From Brevundimonas sp. UBA7506 (GTDB taxonomy: Bacteria > Pseudomonadota > Alphaproteobacteria > Caulobacterales > Caulobacteraceae), in assembly GCF_002479495.1 (NCBI RefSeq), contig NZ_DLNQ01000015.1, positions 73,170 through 137,169 of the forward strand: 64,000 nt of DNA, read 5' to 3'. The notes under the pieces are model-generated. The model was not told the DNA's origin and did not search any database. It saw only the letters and a list, made by a program, of their open reading frames with translations. Shown in pieces: positions 16,957 through 27,279 of the stretch; within the stretch, counting starts at the first letter, position 1; the number at the start of each line of letters is the position of its first letter. The translations under genes were made by a program, and so were the position numbers.

Positions 16957-18074
16957 TGCACGTCGTCGCCGCGCCGCCCGCCCTGCCGTTCGCTCGGTCG
17001 GGCGCGGCCCGGCTGGGCGCCCTGTCCCTGCTGCTGTTCGCGGCGGCTTGCGCCTCGACCCCGCCGGTGGCGCCGCCGACGAGACCCGCTCCCGGCCCGG
17101 GACCGATCACGCCGCCGACCGCAGTCGAGGGGTTGAGCCTGACCGCCCTGCCCGGCTGGGCCGAAGAAGACCACCTGGCCGCCTTCAACGCCTATGTCGC
17201 CGGCTGCGTCCGCGCTCGGGGCGGGGCGGCCGAGGCTGTTTGCGCCCGGGGCCGGGACCTGGCCGCGCGCCGGGCCAGCCCCAGCGACGCCCGCGCCTTT
17301 CTTGAAACCCACTTCGTGGCGACCGAGGCTCGCACCGACGACGGCCGCGCCGGCCTGCTGACGGCCTATTTCGCGCCGGAATATCCGGCCCGCCGCGCGC
17401 CGGACGCCGAGTTCGACGCTCCGGTGCTCAGCCGCCCGGCCAACCTGTCCGAGGTCGGCGACCGCGCCGCCATCGAGGCGGGATCCGCCCAGTCGACCGC
17501 CCTGGCCTGGATGCGGGCCGAGGACCTCTTCTTTCTGCAGATCCAGGGCTCGGGGACCCTGAGCTTCCCGGACGGCGCCCGCCTGCGCGCCGCCTACGCC
17601 GCCGACAACGGCAAGCCCTTCGTCGGCATCGCCCGGCCGATGGCCGAGCGCGGCCTGCTGCCCGCCAATGGAACCTCGGGCGACGCCATTCGCGGCTGGC
17701 TGTCGGCCCATCGCGGAGCCGAAGCGCGTGCGGTCATGGCCCTGAACCCGCGCTACATCTTCTTCGTCGTCAGCCCCGACGACGGCAAGGAGGCGACCGG
17801 CGCCGCCGGCGTCCCCCTGCCCGCGCGCCGCTCGGTGGCCGTGGACCCCTCGCGCTGGAGCTATGGCGAGGCCGTGTGGATCGAGGCCGACGGCGGCAAT
17901 CTGATCGGCGCCCGCGCCAGCTATCGCGGCCTGGTCATGGCCCTCGACACCGGCTCGGCCATCCGCGGCCCCGTCCGCGCCGACCTCTATATCGGCCGCG
18001 GCGACGCGGCGGGTCAGGAGGCAGGGGCGGTCCGTCACCCCCTGCGGATGTGGCGGCTGATCCCGAGGGGGTGA
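16956..18074 (+). CDS. mltA: membrane-bound lytic murein transglycosylase A (MltA)
   Basis: MltA cleaves glycan strands to 1,6-anhydromuropeptides from the outer membrane. The 372-residue product begins with a lipoprotein signal (hydrophobic stretch then AAAC as lipobox). It has the MltA core with LTAYFAPEY and IQGSGTLSF, and the C-terminal 3D domain with DTGSAIRGPVRADLYIG, which contains the catalytic aspartate. The ATG shares bases with the timA stop. Its anhydromuropeptide products are the substrates of AmpG-type permeases such as the one at 60.6 kb. Confidence 0.93.
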   Translation: MHVVAAPPALPFARSGAARLGALSLLLFAAACASTPPVAPPTRPAPGPGPITPPTAVEGLSLTALPGWAEEDHLAAFNAYVAGCVRARGGAAEAVCARGRDLAARRASPSDARAFLETHFVATEARTDDGRAGLLTAYFAPEYPARRAPDAEFDAPVLSRPANLSEVGDRAAIEAGSAQSTALAWMRAEDLFFLQIQGSGTLSFPDGARLRAAYAADNGKPFVGIARPMAERGLLPANGTSGDAIRGWLSAHRGAEARAVMALNPRYIFFVVSPDDGKEATGAAGVPLPARRSVAVDPSRWSYGEAVWIEADGGNLIGARASYRGLVMALDTGSAIRGPVRADLYIGRGDAAGQEAGAVRHPLRMWRLIPRG

Positions 18075-18141
18075 GGCTGGGGCCGAGTCTGTTCCCAAGC
18101 TCTCAGATCGACGTTATTGATCCTGAATGGAGAGCATCACT

Positions 18142-18402
18142 GTGACCCGCGATGGCCGGATGTCCCACGATGGACGCAAGGACGACGAGCCGTTTAGCAA
18201 CTACCTCTACGCAGTCTTCAACGGCGATCAACGTATCGCTGAGATCACTCACACCTATCGCGGCGACGAGCTTTCCATGCGCCTAGTCGGGGGTGAGTGG
18301 GTGGACGCTGACGAAATTATCATCGGTGGCGGAAGGGCTGACAAACCACTTTTTCTTACACGCGCAGGACTGTGCTTGTTGGAGCGGCTTCGGGCGGCGT
18401 GA
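18142..18402 (+). CDS. orphan hypothetical protein of atypical composition
   Basis: I do not recognise this protein. It is about 86 residues from GTG 18142, which has GGAGAG 7 nt upstream; an in-frame ATG at 18127 would add five residues. It is polar with no membrane segment or cysteine cluster apart from a single Cys near the end. Codon choice is less G+C-biased than the neighbours (for example runs such as gtttagcaactac). It sits between mltA and a dispersed repeat, where smr would be expected in related genomes. Recent acquisition or a lineage-specific gene is possible. Confidence 0.5.
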   Translation: MTRDGRMSHDGRKDDEPFSNYLYAVFNGDQRIAEITHTYRGDELSMRLVGGEWVDADEIIIGGGRADKPLFLTRAGLCLLERLRAA

Positions 18403-18422
18403 TGTCTGCTAACCACCCTTAG

Positions 18423-18539
18423 CCGTCATTCCGGGGCGCGCAGTGAACCCGGAACCCAGGCGGTTGAGGTTTTGCGCGCTCGCCATGGGTTCCGGCGCCT
18501 GGACCCCGGATCGTCCCTTTGGGCCGTCCGGGGTGACGG
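18423..18539. repeat. alphaproteobacterial intergenic repeat with imperfect inverted ends
   Basis: The element opens with CCGTCATTCCGGGGCGCGCA and closes with CCGTCCGGGGTGACGG, so the ends are imperfect inverted repeats. An internal GAACCCGGAACCCA (from 18445) is imperfectly inverted as TGGGTTCCGG (from 18486). This GTCATTCCGGGG type is common between alphaproteobacterial genes. It lies between the orphan ORF and the convergent herA-like gene. Confidence 0.75.
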
Positions 18540-18557
18540 AGTTTGGCGGACCGGGCT

Positions 18558-20075
18558 CTACCGTCGCTTCAGACTGCCCAGGACGCCGCGCAGCAGTTCG
18601 CGGGTGATGGTCGAGCCGGCGGTGCGCAGGACGGACTTGGTCAGGGCCTCCATCGGGGTCTGACGGGACGAGGCGCGCGGACGGGGAGCGGCGCGTTCGC
18701 GCGCCGGGGCGGGGGCGGAACGGGCGGCTTTTTCGGCCGCCTTGGCCTGGGCTGAGGCGGCGGCGGTTTCGGCCTCGATGCGCTCGGCCTGGGCGCGGCG
18801 GGCCTTCAGGACCTCTTCGGCCGACTCGCGGTTGACCGCCGTGTCATAGGTCCCGCGCACCGGGCTGGCGGCCATGACGGCGGCGCGTTCGGCGTCGGTG
18901 GCGGGGCCGAGGCGCGAGTCCGGCGGACGGATCCTGGTCTGGGCCACCACGGTCGGGGCCCCCTTGTCGTCCAGGGTCGAGACCAGGGCCTCGCCCACGC
19001 CTAGACCCTGAATGGCCTCGGCGGTGTCAAAGCCGGGATTGGTGCGGAAGCTCTGGGCGGCGGCGCGCAGGCCCTTCTGTTCGGCCGGGGTGTAGGCGCG
19101 AAGCGCGTGCTGCACCCGGTTGCCCAGCTGGGCCAGGACGGTGTCGGGAATGTCGGCCGGGTTCTGGGTGACGAAATAGACCCCGACCCCCTTGGAGCGG
19201 ATCAGGCGCACCACCTGTTCGACCTTTTCCAGCAGGCCCTTGGGCGCGTCGTTGAACAGCAGGTGGGCTTCGTCGAAGAAGAAGACCAGGCGCGGCTTCT
19301 CCGGGTCGCCGATCTCGGGAAGCTGCTCGAACAGCTCCGACAGCAGCCACAACAGGAAGGCGGCGTACAGGCGCGGGCTGTTCATCAGCCGGGTGGAGTC
19401 CAGCACATTGACCTGGCCCCGCCCGTCCAGCGAGGTGCGCATCATGTCCTCCAGCCGCAGGGCCGGTTCGCCGAAGAAGGCGGTCCCGCCCTGTTGCTCC
19501 AGCTGCAGCAGGGCGCGCTGGATGGCGGCGATCGAGGTGGGCGAGACATTGCCGACCTCGCGGCCGATGGTCTGGGCGTTCTCGCCGACATAGGCCAGCA
19601 GGGCGCGCAGGTCCTCGAGGTCCAGCAGCAGCAGGCCCTCCTTGTCGGCGACGTGGAAGGCGACGGTCAGGACCCCCTCCTGCACGTCATTCAACTCCAG
19701 CATCCGGGCCAGGAGGGTCGGACCCACGTCGGACACGGTGGCGCGGATCGGGTGGCCCTTGACGCCGTACAGGTCCCAGAAGACGACCGGGGCCGCCTTG
19801 CCGGTCAGGCTCAGGCCCATCTTGCCGGCGCGCTCGGCGAACTTTTCGACATTGCCCGCCTGGCTGATGCCCGACAGGTCGCCCTTCACGTCGGCGCAGA
19901 AGACGGGGACGCCCGCGTCGGAAAAGCCCTGGGCCATGATCTGCAGGGTCACGGTCTTGCCCGTGCCGGTGGCGCCGGCCACCACGCCGTGGCGGTTGGC
20001 GCGCTTGAACAGCAGGTTTTCAGCGGCGCCCTCGAAGGACTGGCCGAGGAAGAGGGCGGCGGGGGCGTCGGTCAT
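18558..20075 (-). CDS. HerA-like/DUF853 family ATPase
   Basis: This is a 505-residue RecA-fold ATPase of the FtsK-HerA superfamily, of the widespread DUF853 (YjgR-like) type. Walker [12 protein letters not shown] lies near residue 35 and Walker [14 protein letters not shown] near the middle, with the typical [19 protein letters not shown] segment between. The last 100 residues are a low-complexity Ala/Arg/Pro-rich tail. The ATG at 20075 is preferred; the frame runs to 20237 without family-like sequence. It is divergent from the AI-2E permease gene, with 118 bp between. The biological role of this family is not settled. Confidence 0.85.
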   Translation of the reverse strand: MTDAPAALFLGQSFEGAAENLLFKRANRHGVVAGATGTGKTVTLQIMAQGFSDAGVPVFCADVKGDLSGISQAGNVEKFAERAGKMGLSLTGKAAPVVFWDLYGVKGHPIRATVSDVGPTLLARMLELNDVQEGVLTVAFHVADKEGLLLLDLEDLRALLAYVGENAQTIGREVGNVSPTSIAAIQRALLQLEQQGGTAFFGEPALRLEDMMRTSLDGRGQVNVLDSTRLMNSPRLYAAFLLWLLSELFEQLPEIGDPEKPRLVFFFDEAHLLFNDAPKGLLEKVEQVVRLIRSKGVGVYFVTQNPADIPDTVLAQLGNRVQHALRAYTPAEQKGLRAAAQSFRTNPGFDTAEAIQGLGVGEALVSTLDDKGAPTVVAQTRIRPPDSRLGPATDAERAAVMAASPVRGTYDTAVNRESAEEVLKARRAQAERIEAETAAASAQAKAAEKAARSAPAPARERAAPRPRASSRQTPMEALTKSVLRTAGSTITRELLRGVLGSLKRR

Positions 20076-20193
20076 GTCGGGCGGTCTCCAGCGTCTGACC
20101 GCATGGTTATCTGACAGGGGCGGGGCCGCAAGGCGGAACCGTGCGGCTTTACAGCGATTGACGCTCTCCCCGACGCCGCCGACAGTCACGCTC

Positions 20194-21354
20194 ATGAAAC
20201 TGCCCATCTCGGTCCCGACCTCCTCGGTCGCACGCAACGCCCTGGTTTTGATCGCCGTCGTGGCGGGTGGGGCGGCGCTCTACTGGCTGAGGGACATCCT
20301 GACGCCCCTGGCCATGGCCATCTTCCTGTTGATCATGATCGACGGGGTGAAGCGGGCCATCGAGCACCGCACGCCTGTGCCTCCGCGCTTCGCCGGCGCG
20401 GCGGCCCTGACCGTCGTGGTGCTGGGCTTCCTGCTGTCGATCTGGATCATCGTCGACGGGGCGGCGAGCTTCTTCACGGATGCGTCAGGGGTGTCGGCGA
20501 GCATCGGTCCGCGACTGGATCACATCATCGCTGACGTCAGCGGCCTGGTCGGGGTGTCAGATCCGCCGACGCTGAACGAGCTGATCGCGGGAATCGACCT
20601 GCGTGGCTGGCTGACCCAGGCGGCCCTGCAGGCCCAGGGCGTCGCTTCGGGCGCCTTCTTCGTCATGGTCTATCTGGGCTTCCTGCTGGCCTCGCAGGCG
20701 GGCTTCCGCAAGAAGATCGTGGCCATGTTCCCCGATCGCGGCGCGCGCAACGAGGCGCTGGAGGTGTTCAGCCGGGTGCGCGGCGGGGTCGAGGGTTATC
20801 TGTGGGTCCAGGCCGTGACGGGGGCCATGATCTGCGCCGTCGCCTGGGCCTTGATGCGGGCCGTGGGGCTTCAGAACGCCGAGTTCTGGACCTTCGTCAT
20901 CTTCATCGTCGGCTTTATTCCCGTGCTGGGCGGCGCCATCGCCGGCTGCGCTCCGCCCCTGTTCGCCCTGGTGCAGTTCGAGAGCTACTGGCCGGCCCTG
21001 ATCCTGCTGGTGGGCCTGCAGGCCCTGCTGTTCATCGTCGGCAACATGATCCAGCCGCGCATGCAGGGCGATAACCAGAACATCGACCCCGTGGTGGTCC
21101 TGCTGGCCCTGGCCCTGTGGGGCAAGATGTGGGGCGTTCCGGGCATGTTCCTGTCGACCCCGCTGGCGGTCATGGCCATGGCCATCCTGGCCGAGTTCAA
21201 GGGCTCGCGCTGGATGGCGGTCCTGCTGTCCGGCGACGGCGAGCCCTATGCCGCGCGCAAGGCCGCCGTGCGGCCGGAAGGCGGAGGCGGTTGGTTCAGG
21301 CGTCTGCTCGGGCGCGGCAAGCCGCCGCACGAAAAAGATCGGAATGAAGGCTGA
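20194..21354 (+). CDS. AI-2E family transporter (PerM-like permease)
   Basis: This is a polytopic inner-membrane protein of 386 residues with about seven to eight hydrophobic segments. These include a paired helix near the N-terminus ([17 protein letters not shown], then [13 protein letters not shown]) and the conserved C-terminal [19 protein letters not shown] block of the family. Named for autoinducer-2 export, members also act in other exports, so substrate is unknown. The start ATG 20194 follows a 118-bp divergent gap. A strong terminator-like hairpin lies 126 bp after the stop. Confidence 0.88.
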   Translation: MKLPISVPTSSVARNALVLIAVVAGGAALYWLRDILTPLAMAIFLLIMIDGVKRAIEHRTPVPPRFAGAAALTVVVLGFLLSIWIIVDGAASFFTDASGVSASIGPRLDHIIADVSGLVGVSDPPTLNELIAGIDLRGWLTQAALQAQGVASGAFFVMVYLGFLLASQAGFRKKIVAMFPDRGARNEALEVFSRVRGGVEGYLWVQAVTGAMICAVAWALMRAVGLQNAEFWTFVIFIVGFIPVLGGAIAGCAPPLFALVQFESYWPALILLVGLQALLFIVGNMIQPRMQGDNQNIDPVVVLLALALWGKMWGVPGMFLSTPLAVMAMAILAEFKGSRWMAVLLSGDGEPYAARKAAVRPEGGGGWFRRLLGRGKPPHEKDRNEG

Positions 21355-21760
21355 TCCTGCCCTTGATCCGCCACAACCGCCGACTATCTGTCCAATCAGA
21401 CGACGCGGCCCCCCTCCCCCCTCCGGCCGCGAAGTCCAGAGGACCGGCGCTCCCTCCCCCTCCTGCGCCGGACCCAAGCAGGCCGTCGAGCGTTTCGCTC
21501 GACGGCCTTGTTCTTTTCAGGCCCATGTTTTCGGTATGACGCTTCGTCTGATCCGGGCTGAATTGGGGCAGTTGTTGTCGTGTTTTAGGGTTGAGCGACC
21601 GAAATTCGCCCAACTGTGGGCCTCTGGCGCAACATGGTGCGCTGCACACTGAAATTCAGGGTCTTAGCCGCCTCAGCCGGCCTAGCCAGTTTCGCCAGCG
21701 GCGCTAAGGTGGTGCGGTCAAATCCCTGCGGCCTCAGGCCGTGCTGTTCGAGACCACACC
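21355..21760. other. 406-bp gap before gdhB
   Basis: This stretch holds pyrimidine-rich sequence, one strong intrinsic terminator (21480-21518), and presumably the gdhB promoter in the last 200 bp. I see no convincing gene on either strand and no clear -35/-10 pair. Confidence 0.6.
21480..21518 (+). terminator. Rho-independent terminator after the AI-2E permease gene
   Basis: A perfect 13-bp stem, AGGCCGTCGAGCG against CGCTCGACGGCCT, closes a TTT loop and is followed by TGTTCTTTT. It ends the transcript from 20194. Confidence 0.85.
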
Positions 21761-24700
21761 ATGTCCGCCGCTCCGCGCACAGTTTCCGCCACGCCAGCTG
21801 TACTGGAGGCGCTGGAAGCGGCTTACGCGCGGATTGTCGACGGCCCGCCGGGCGCCGCAGAAAAGTCGTTCCTGGCCCAGGCCTTCGACGACTACGCCGC
21901 TGACGAGACCCCTGAACTGGGCGGCGACGATCTGGCCGCCCTTCTGGCTTCGGCCTGGCGCGCGGCCCTGACCCGCAAGGCCGGCGAACCCGCCCGCGTC
22001 ACCGTCAGCCCCCTGGTCGGCGCCGACGGCGCCCCGACCGGTTATGACAGCGTCCTGATCTTGCAGGACGACGCCCCCTTCCTGGTCGACAGCGTGCTCG
22101 GCGAACTGGCCGACGCCGGGGTCACGGTGCGGGCCCTTTTCCACCCGATCGTCGAGCTTGAGGCCGGCCGTCGCGACTCCCTGATCATCGTCGTCATCGA
22201 TCCCCTGCCCCAGGAACGCCGCGACGCCCTGGGCGAGGGCCTGGCCCAGGCCATGGCCGATGTGCGCGCCGCCGTGACCGATCACGCCGCCATGGTCCAG
22301 CTGATGCGCGACGCCGTCGAGCAGCTGGAGGCCGCGCCGCCCGCCGGCGTCGATCCGGCCGTACTGGAAGAGAACATCGCCTTCCTGCGTTGGGCCAAGA
22401 GCGACCACTTCGTCTTCCTGGGCGCCCGTGACTACGCCTATCCCCGCAGCGCCGACGGCGGCTATGCGGCCGAGGCCCCGCTGGAGGTGTCGGATCAGGG
22501 CCTGGGCATTCTGAACGATCCCGAGCGCCGGGTGCTGCGCCGCGCTTCCGAGCCCGCCGTCCTGACCCCGGCCATGCAGCGCCAGCTGAATGAGAGCGAG
22601 CCGGTCACCGTGGCCAAGGCCAATATGCGCTCGCGCGTGCATCGCCGCGCCTACATGGACTACGTCGGGGTCAAGCGTTACGGCGCGGACGGCAAGGCTT
22701 CGGGCGAGACGCGCTTCGTCGGCCTGTTCACCGCCGAGGCCTATGACAAGATGGCCAAGGAGGTGCCGCTGATCCGGCGCAAGGTCGCCAATGCGCTGGA
22801 ACGCGCGGGCAAGACCCCCGGCAGCCACAACTACAAGCGCCTGAAGAACATCCTCGAGAACTATCCCCGCGACGAGCTGTTCCAGATCAGCGAGGACGAG
22901 CTGCTGGATACGGCGCTCGGCATCCTGCACCTCTACGACCGCCCGCGCATCCGTCTGTTCTCGCGCCGCGATCCGTTCGATCGTTTCGTCTCGGTTCTGT
23001 GCTTCATCCCGCGTGAACGCTTCGACGCCGGCCTGCGCCAGCGCATCGGCGGCATCCTGGCCAAGGCCTGGGGCGGTCGGGTCTCGGCCTGGTATCCGCA
23101 GCTGACGGACCAGCCGCTGACGCGCGTCCACTACATCATCGGCGTCGAGCCGGGCGCCCACCTGAACCCCGACCCCAAGGCCCTGGAAGCCGAGGTGGCC
23201 GAGGCCGGCCGCAGCTGGATCGACCGTTTCGAGACCGCCCTGCGCGCCGCCGACGTGGATGAGGTCGCTGTCGGTCCGACCAGCGCCAAATGGGCCGACA
23301 GCTTCGGCGTCTCCTATCGTGATCGCTACGACGCCGCCGAGGCCGTGGCCGATTTGGAGCAGTTCGATCGCCTGAACGACGGCTCGATGGGCGACGGCGT
23401 CCATTCCGAGCCGGTGGCTGTCCGCGCCTTCCGCACGGCGGACGAGACCTCGCTGCAGTTCCGTTTCAAGCTCTATCGTCGCGGCTCGGCCGTGCCGCTG
23501 TCCGACGTCCTGCCGATCCTGGCCGACATGGGTCTGAAGACGCTGGAGGAGTCGGACCATGTCGTCCGAACGACCGGCGACGCCCCCATCTACATCCACG
23601 ACTTCCTGCTGGAAGATCCGCGCGGCGAAGGCCTGAGCTTCGCCGACATCAAGGCTCCGTTCGAGGCCGCCTTCTCGGCGGTCTGGACCGGCCGCACCGA
23701 GAGCGACGGCTTCAACCGTCTGGTGCTGGAGCTGGGCGTGGATTGGCGCGAGGCGGCCCTGATCCGCACCCTCGCCCGCTATCGTCAGCAGACCGGCCTG
23801 GACCCGTCGCAGGCGGTGCAGGAAACGGCCCTGCGCGAATATCCGACCGTCGCGCGCGCCATCCTGTCGCTATTCAAGGCCAAGTTCGATCCGGCCCACG
23901 GCGGCACGGTCGCCGAGCGCGAAGCCCTGGTGGCCGAGCTGAACGACAAGATCCTCGCCCTGCTGCAGGACGTGAAGAGTCTGGATCACGACCGGGTGCT
24001 GCGCCGCATCGCCCTGCTGATCGGCGCGGTCAAGCGCACCAACTTCTATCAGGTCGACGCCGAGGGCGTGGCCAAGCCGCACATCTCGATCAAGATCGCC
24101 TCGCGCGAGCTTGAGGATCTGCCCCTGCCCAAGCCCTTCCGCGAAATCTTCGTCTGGGCCCCGCACATCGAGGGCGTCCACCTGCGCTTCGGCCCCGTCG
24201 CGCGCGGCGGTCTGCGCTGGTCGGACCGTCGCGACGACTTCCGCACCGAGGTCCTCGGTCTGGTGAAGGCCCAGCAGGTCAAGAACTCGGTCATCGTGCC
24301 GGTCGGCTCCAAGGGCGGCTTCTATCCCAAGCAGCTGCCGGTCGGCGGCGACCGCGACGCGGTCCAGGCCGAGGCCATCCGCGCCTACAAGACCTTCCTG
24401 TCCGGCCTGCTGGACATCACCGACAACATCGTGGGCGAAGGCGCCCCGGTGCGTCCGGCCAATGTCGTGGCCTGGGAAGGCGACGATCCCTATCTGGTCG
24501 TGGCCGCCGACAAGGGCACGGCGACCTTCTCGGACATCGCCAACGGCGTGAGCCAGTCCTACGGCTTCTGGCTGGACGACGCCTTCGCGTCGGGCGGCTC
24601 GGCCGGCTACGACCACAAGGAGATGGGCATCACGGCGCGCGGCGCCTGGGAGGCGGTCAAGCGCCACTTCCGCGAGATGGGCAAGGACATCCAGTCCGAG

Positions 24701-26620
24701 CCCTTCACCGTGGTCGGCGTAGGCGACATGTCCGGCGACGTCTTCGGCAACGGCATGCTGCTGTCCAAGGCGATCAAGCTGGTCGCCGCCTTCGATCACC
24801 GCGACATCTTCATCGACCCCAATCCGGACACGGCCAAGTCGTTCGCCGAGCGTCAGCGCCTGTTCGAGACGCCGCGCACCAGCTGGCAGGACTATGACAA
24901 GAGCCTGATTTCGGAAGGCGGCGGCGTCTTCTCTCGTTCCGCCAAGACCATCACCCTGACGCCGCAGATCAAGGAACTGCTGGATATCGAGGCCGACACG
25001 GTCGACCCCACCACCCTGATGCAGGCCATCCTCAAGGCGCGCGCCGAGCTGCTCTACTTCGGCGGCATCGGCACCTACATCAAGGGCGCGGGCGAGACCA
25101 ACGCCCAGGCCGGCGACAAGGCCAACGACGCCATCCGCATCAACGGCGGCGAGGTCCGGGCCCTGGTCCTGGGCGAAGGCGCCAACCTGGGCGCGACCCA
25201 ATTGGGCCGCATCGAGGCGGCGCGCGCGGGCATGCGCCTGAACACCGACGCCATCGACAACTCGGCGGGTGTGGACTCGTCCGACCATGAGGTGAACATC
25301 AAGATCCTCACCGGCGGGGCCATCGCTTCGGGCCATCTGAAGGCCGAGGATCGCAACGCCCTGCTGAAATCGATGACCGACGAGGTCGGCCTCAAGGTCC
25401 TGGCCCACAACTACGACCAGACCCTGGCACTGACCCTGCAACAGGCCGAAGGCGCCGAGGCGCTGGACGCTCAGCAGACCTTCATGCAGCACCTGACCGC
25501 CCTGGGTAAGCTGAACCGCGCGGTGGAATACCTGCCCGATGACGCCCGCATGGCCGAGATGAAGCTGCAGGGCGCGGCCCTGACCCGTCCCGAACTGGCG
25601 GTGCTGACGGCCTATTCCAAGCTGGAGCTGTTCGACGAGATCGTCGGCTCCTCGGCGCCGGACGACGCCTTCTTCGAGCGCCTGCTGGTCCACTACTTCC
25701 CGGCTCCGCTGGCGAAGTTTGAGGAGGACATGAAGGGCCACCGTCTGCGTCGCGACATCATCGCCACCGTGCTGTCGAACGAGATCGTCAACATGGCCGG
25801 GCCGACCTTCCCTGATCGCCTGCGGGCGGCGGCGGAATGCGACACCGCGGCCATGGTCACGGCTTTCGAGACGGCGCGTCAGGTCTTCCGCCTGGATCAG
25901 GCCTGGAAGGCGGTGTCGGCCCTGGACCTCAAGATCCCGGCCGAGGCCCAGACGGCCCTCTATCAGGAGATCGCCAAGGTCCTGCGTCGCCAGACCTACT
26001 GGCTGGCCCGCCGCGCCGCCCGCACGGAAACCACGGTCGGCGGCATGATCGCCGCCTATCAGCCGGCCGCCGACGCCCTGCGCGCCGCGGGTCCGGCTGT
26101 GCTGTCGCGCTTCGAGCAGCAGCAGTTCGAAGCCCGCGTCGCCACCTTCGTCGGCCTGGGCGCCCCCGAAGACCTGGCCCGCGACATCGCCCTGCTGCGG
26201 CCCATGGTGGCCACGGCCGACATCGGCGATCTGGCCAATGAACTGGGCTGGAGCGCGCCGGCCATGGCGCGCCTCTATCACCAGGTCGGCGCCGCCTTCG
26301 ACTTCGACCGCCTGCGCGTGGCGGCGGGCTCGATCCCGTCGGGCGATCACTTCGATCGTCTGGCCGTGCGCCGACTGATCCAGGACCTGATGGCCGAGCA
26401 GCAGCAGCTGACCCGCGCCGTGGCCAAGGCCTCGGCCGAGACGGCGGGCGCCAGCGAGGAAGCCGCCGAGACGGCCGTTGACGCCTGGATCGGCGCTCGC
26501 ATCGGTCAGGTCGAATCCCTGCGCGGTTCGGTCGACGAGATCGAGACCTCGGGCACGGGCTGGACCTTCGCCAAGCTGACCATCGCCAACGGGGCCATCA
26601 GAGAGGTTCTGGGAAGCTAA
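21761..26620 (+). CDS. gdhB: NAD-specific glutamate dehydrogenase, large (180 kDa) type
   Basis: This enzyme oxidatively deaminates glutamate to 2-oxoglutarate with NAD+. At 1619 residues it matches the very large L-GDH class first known from Streptomyces and present in Caulobacter as GdhZ. The N-terminal half has ACT-like regulatory regions (LVDSVLGELADAGVTVRALF). The catalytic part begins near PVARGGLRWSDRRDDFRTEVLGL with KAQQVKNSVIVPVGSKGGF, followed by the dinucleotide domain with VGVGDMSGDVFGNGM and a long C-terminal helical region. In Caulobacter the orthologue inhibits FtsZ with KidO in response to nutrients; that role here is inference. Confidence 0.95.
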   Translation: MSAAPRTVSATPAVLEALEAAYARIVDGPPGAAEKSFLAQAFDDYAADETPELGGDDLAALLASAWRAALTRKAGEPARVTVSPLVGADGAPTGYDSVLILQDDAPFLVDSVLGELADAGVTVRALFHPIVELEAGRRDSLIIVVIDPLPQERRDALGEGLAQAMADVRAAVTDHAAMVQLMRDAVEQLEAAPPAGVDPAVLEENIAFLRWAKSDHFVFLGARDYAYPRSADGGYAAEAPLEVSDQGLGILNDPERRVLRRASEPAVLTPAMQRQLNESEPVTVAKANMRSRVHRRAYMDYVGVKRYGADGKASGETRFVGLFTAEAYDKMAKEVPLIRRKVANALERAGKTPGSHNYKRLKNILENYPRDELFQISEDELLDTALGILHLYDRPRIRLFSRRDPFDRFVSVLCFIPRERFDAGLRQRIGGILAKAWGGRVSAWYPQLTDQPLTRVHYIIGVEPGAHLNPDPKALEAEVAEAGRSWIDRFETALRAADVDEVAVGPTSAKWADSFGVSYRDRYDAAEAVADLEQFDRLNDGSMGDGVHSEPVAVRAFRTADETSLQFRFKLYRRGSAVPLSDVLPILADMGLKTLEESDHVVRTTGDAPIYIHDFLLEDPRGEGLSFADIKAPFEAAFSAVWTGRTESDGFNRLVLELGVDWREAALIRTLARYRQQTGLDPSQAVQETALREYPTVARAILSLFKAKFDPAHGGTVAEREALVAELNDKILALLQDVKSLDHDRVLRRIALLIGAVKRTNFYQVDAEGVAKPHISIKIASRELEDLPLPKPFREIFVWAPHIEGVHLRFGPVARGGLRWSDRRDDFRTEVLGLVKAQQVKNSVIVPVGSKGGFYPKQLPVGGDRDAVQAEAIRAYKTFLSGLLDITDNIVGEGAPVRPANVVAWEGDDPYLVVAADKGTATFSDIANGVSQSYGFWLDDAFASGGSAGYDHKEMGITARGAWEAVKRHFREMGKDIQSEPFTVVGVGDMSGDVFGNGMLLSKAIKLVAAFDHRDIFIDPNPDTAKSFAERQRLFETPRTSWQDYDKSLISEGGGVFSRSAKTITLTPQIKELLDIEADTVDPTTLMQAILKARAELLYFGGIGTYIKGAGETNAQAGDKANDAIRINGGEVRALVLGEGANLGATQLGRIEAARAGMRLNTDAIDNSAGVDSSDHEVNIKILTGGAIASGHLKAEDRNALLKSMTDEVGLKVLAHNYDQTLALTLQQAEGAEALDAQQTFMQHLTALGKLNRAVEYLPDDARMAEMKLQGAALTRPELAVLTAYSKLELFDEIVGSSAPDDAFFERLLVHYFPAPLAKFEEDMKGHRLRRDIIATVLSNEIVNMAGPTFPDRLRAAAECDTAAMVTAFETARQVFRLDQAWKAVSALDLKIPAEAQTALYQEIAKVLRRQTYWLARRAARTETTVGGMIAAYQPAADALRAAGPAVLSRFEQQQFEARVATFVGLGAPEDLARDIALLRPMVATADIGDLANELGWSAPAMARLYHQVGAAFDFDRLRVAAGSIPSGDHFDRLAVRRLIQDLMAEQQQLTRAVAKASAETAGASEEAAETAVDAWIGARIGQVESLRGSVDEIETSGTGWTFAKLTIANGAIREVLGS

Positions 26621-26629
26621 GGCTTCCCA

Positions 26630-26673
26630 GGGGCGCTATCGCTCGCCGCGCGGCGGCTCGCTGCTTGAGCGCA
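26630..26673 (-). repeat. hairpin repeat copy 4 (identical to copy 6)
   Basis: Reverse-oriented copy of the CAAGCAGC hairpin family. The outer stem is GCGCT/AGCGC and the inner stem CGCCGC/GCGGCG. The 44-nt unit is identical base for base to the copy at 28087-28130. It starts 10 nt after the gdhB stop. Confidence 0.9.
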
Positions 26674-26695
26674 GTCGCGTGATGTCTGCCTGAAG

Positions 26696-26737
26696 AGGCC
26701 CGCTCGTTTCGTCGTTCGCGACGAGGCGGGCGGGCCT
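26696..26737 (+). terminator. GC hairpin downstream of gdhB
   Basis: AGGCCCG (26696-26702) pairs with CGGGCCT (26731-26737), with an inner CGTCG-TTCG-CGACG stem. No strong T-run follows, so it may stall or protect an mRNA end rather than terminate fully. Confidence 0.55.
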
Positions 26738-26805
26738 TGGCGTTTGGGGCGGCTTGGCGTTAGGTGGTCGCCGCTGTTCAGAGATCCGCAAGGCGAGCCG
26801 ACACC

Positions 26806-27273
26806 ATGCCCAGGAAGTTCCTCGTCGTCGTGGACGACAGCCCCGAGTTCGGCGCGGCCCTCGGCTACGCTGCTCGCCGGGCCAAGTCGACCGGCGGGCG
26901 TGTGGTGCTGCTGCGCGCCCTGCCCGGCGGCTCGGATGAGCACTGGTCCGGCGTCCGCGACGAAATCCGCCGTCAGCAGCGCGAGGAGGCCGAGGCCCTG
27001 CTGAACCGTCTGGGAGAGGAAGCCGCCGAGAAGTCCGGCGCCTCGCCCATCTTCATCATTGAGGAAGGCGACCCCCAGGGCGCCATCCGCAAGACCGTCG
27101 GCGCCGATCCCGACATCAAGATCCTGGTCCTGGCCGCCGGTTCCGGCTCGCGCGGGCCAGGCCCCCTGGTTTCGGCCGTGCTGAAACAGGGCGGCGCCTT
27201 CACCGGCCGCAAGCTGCCCGTGACCATCGTGCCGGGCGAACTGACCGAGGCGGACATCGAAGACCTGGCATAA
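26806..27273 (+). CDS. universal stress protein (UspA family)
   Basis: This is a 155-residue single-domain Usp protein. It starts PRKFLVVVDDSPEF, the beta1 strand and conserved Asp of the family. Before the C-terminus it has a variant of the ATP-binding glycine loop, LVLAAGSGSRGPGPLVSAVL, where canonical members have G-x2-G-x9-G-S/T. Nucleotide binding is therefore possible but not certain. ATG 26806 is used; an upstream ATG at 26764 adds non-family residues. The gene stands alone between two hairpin repeats. Confidence 0.85.
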   Translation: MPRKFLVVVDDSPEFGAALGYAARRAKSTGGRVVLLRALPGGSDEHWSGVRDEIRRQQREEAEALLNRLGEEAAEKSGASPIFIIEEGDPQGAIRKTVGADPDIKILVLAAGSGSRGPGPLVSAVLKQGGAFTGRKLPVTIVPGELTEADIEDLA

Positions 27274-27279
27274 TTCTAA

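Noticed and set aside
21473..21508. Hairpin preceded by CAAGCAG as a twelfth repeat-family member
   Set aside because: The right-hand GCGNTAG segment is missing and a T-rich run follows, so it is better explained as an intrinsic terminator.
23870..26350. Very long minus-strand open frame opposite gdhB
   Set aside because: It mirrors the plus-strand gene, is full of low-complexity Gly/Asp/Gln/Val runs and has no family-like motif; high G+C gives such antisense frames.
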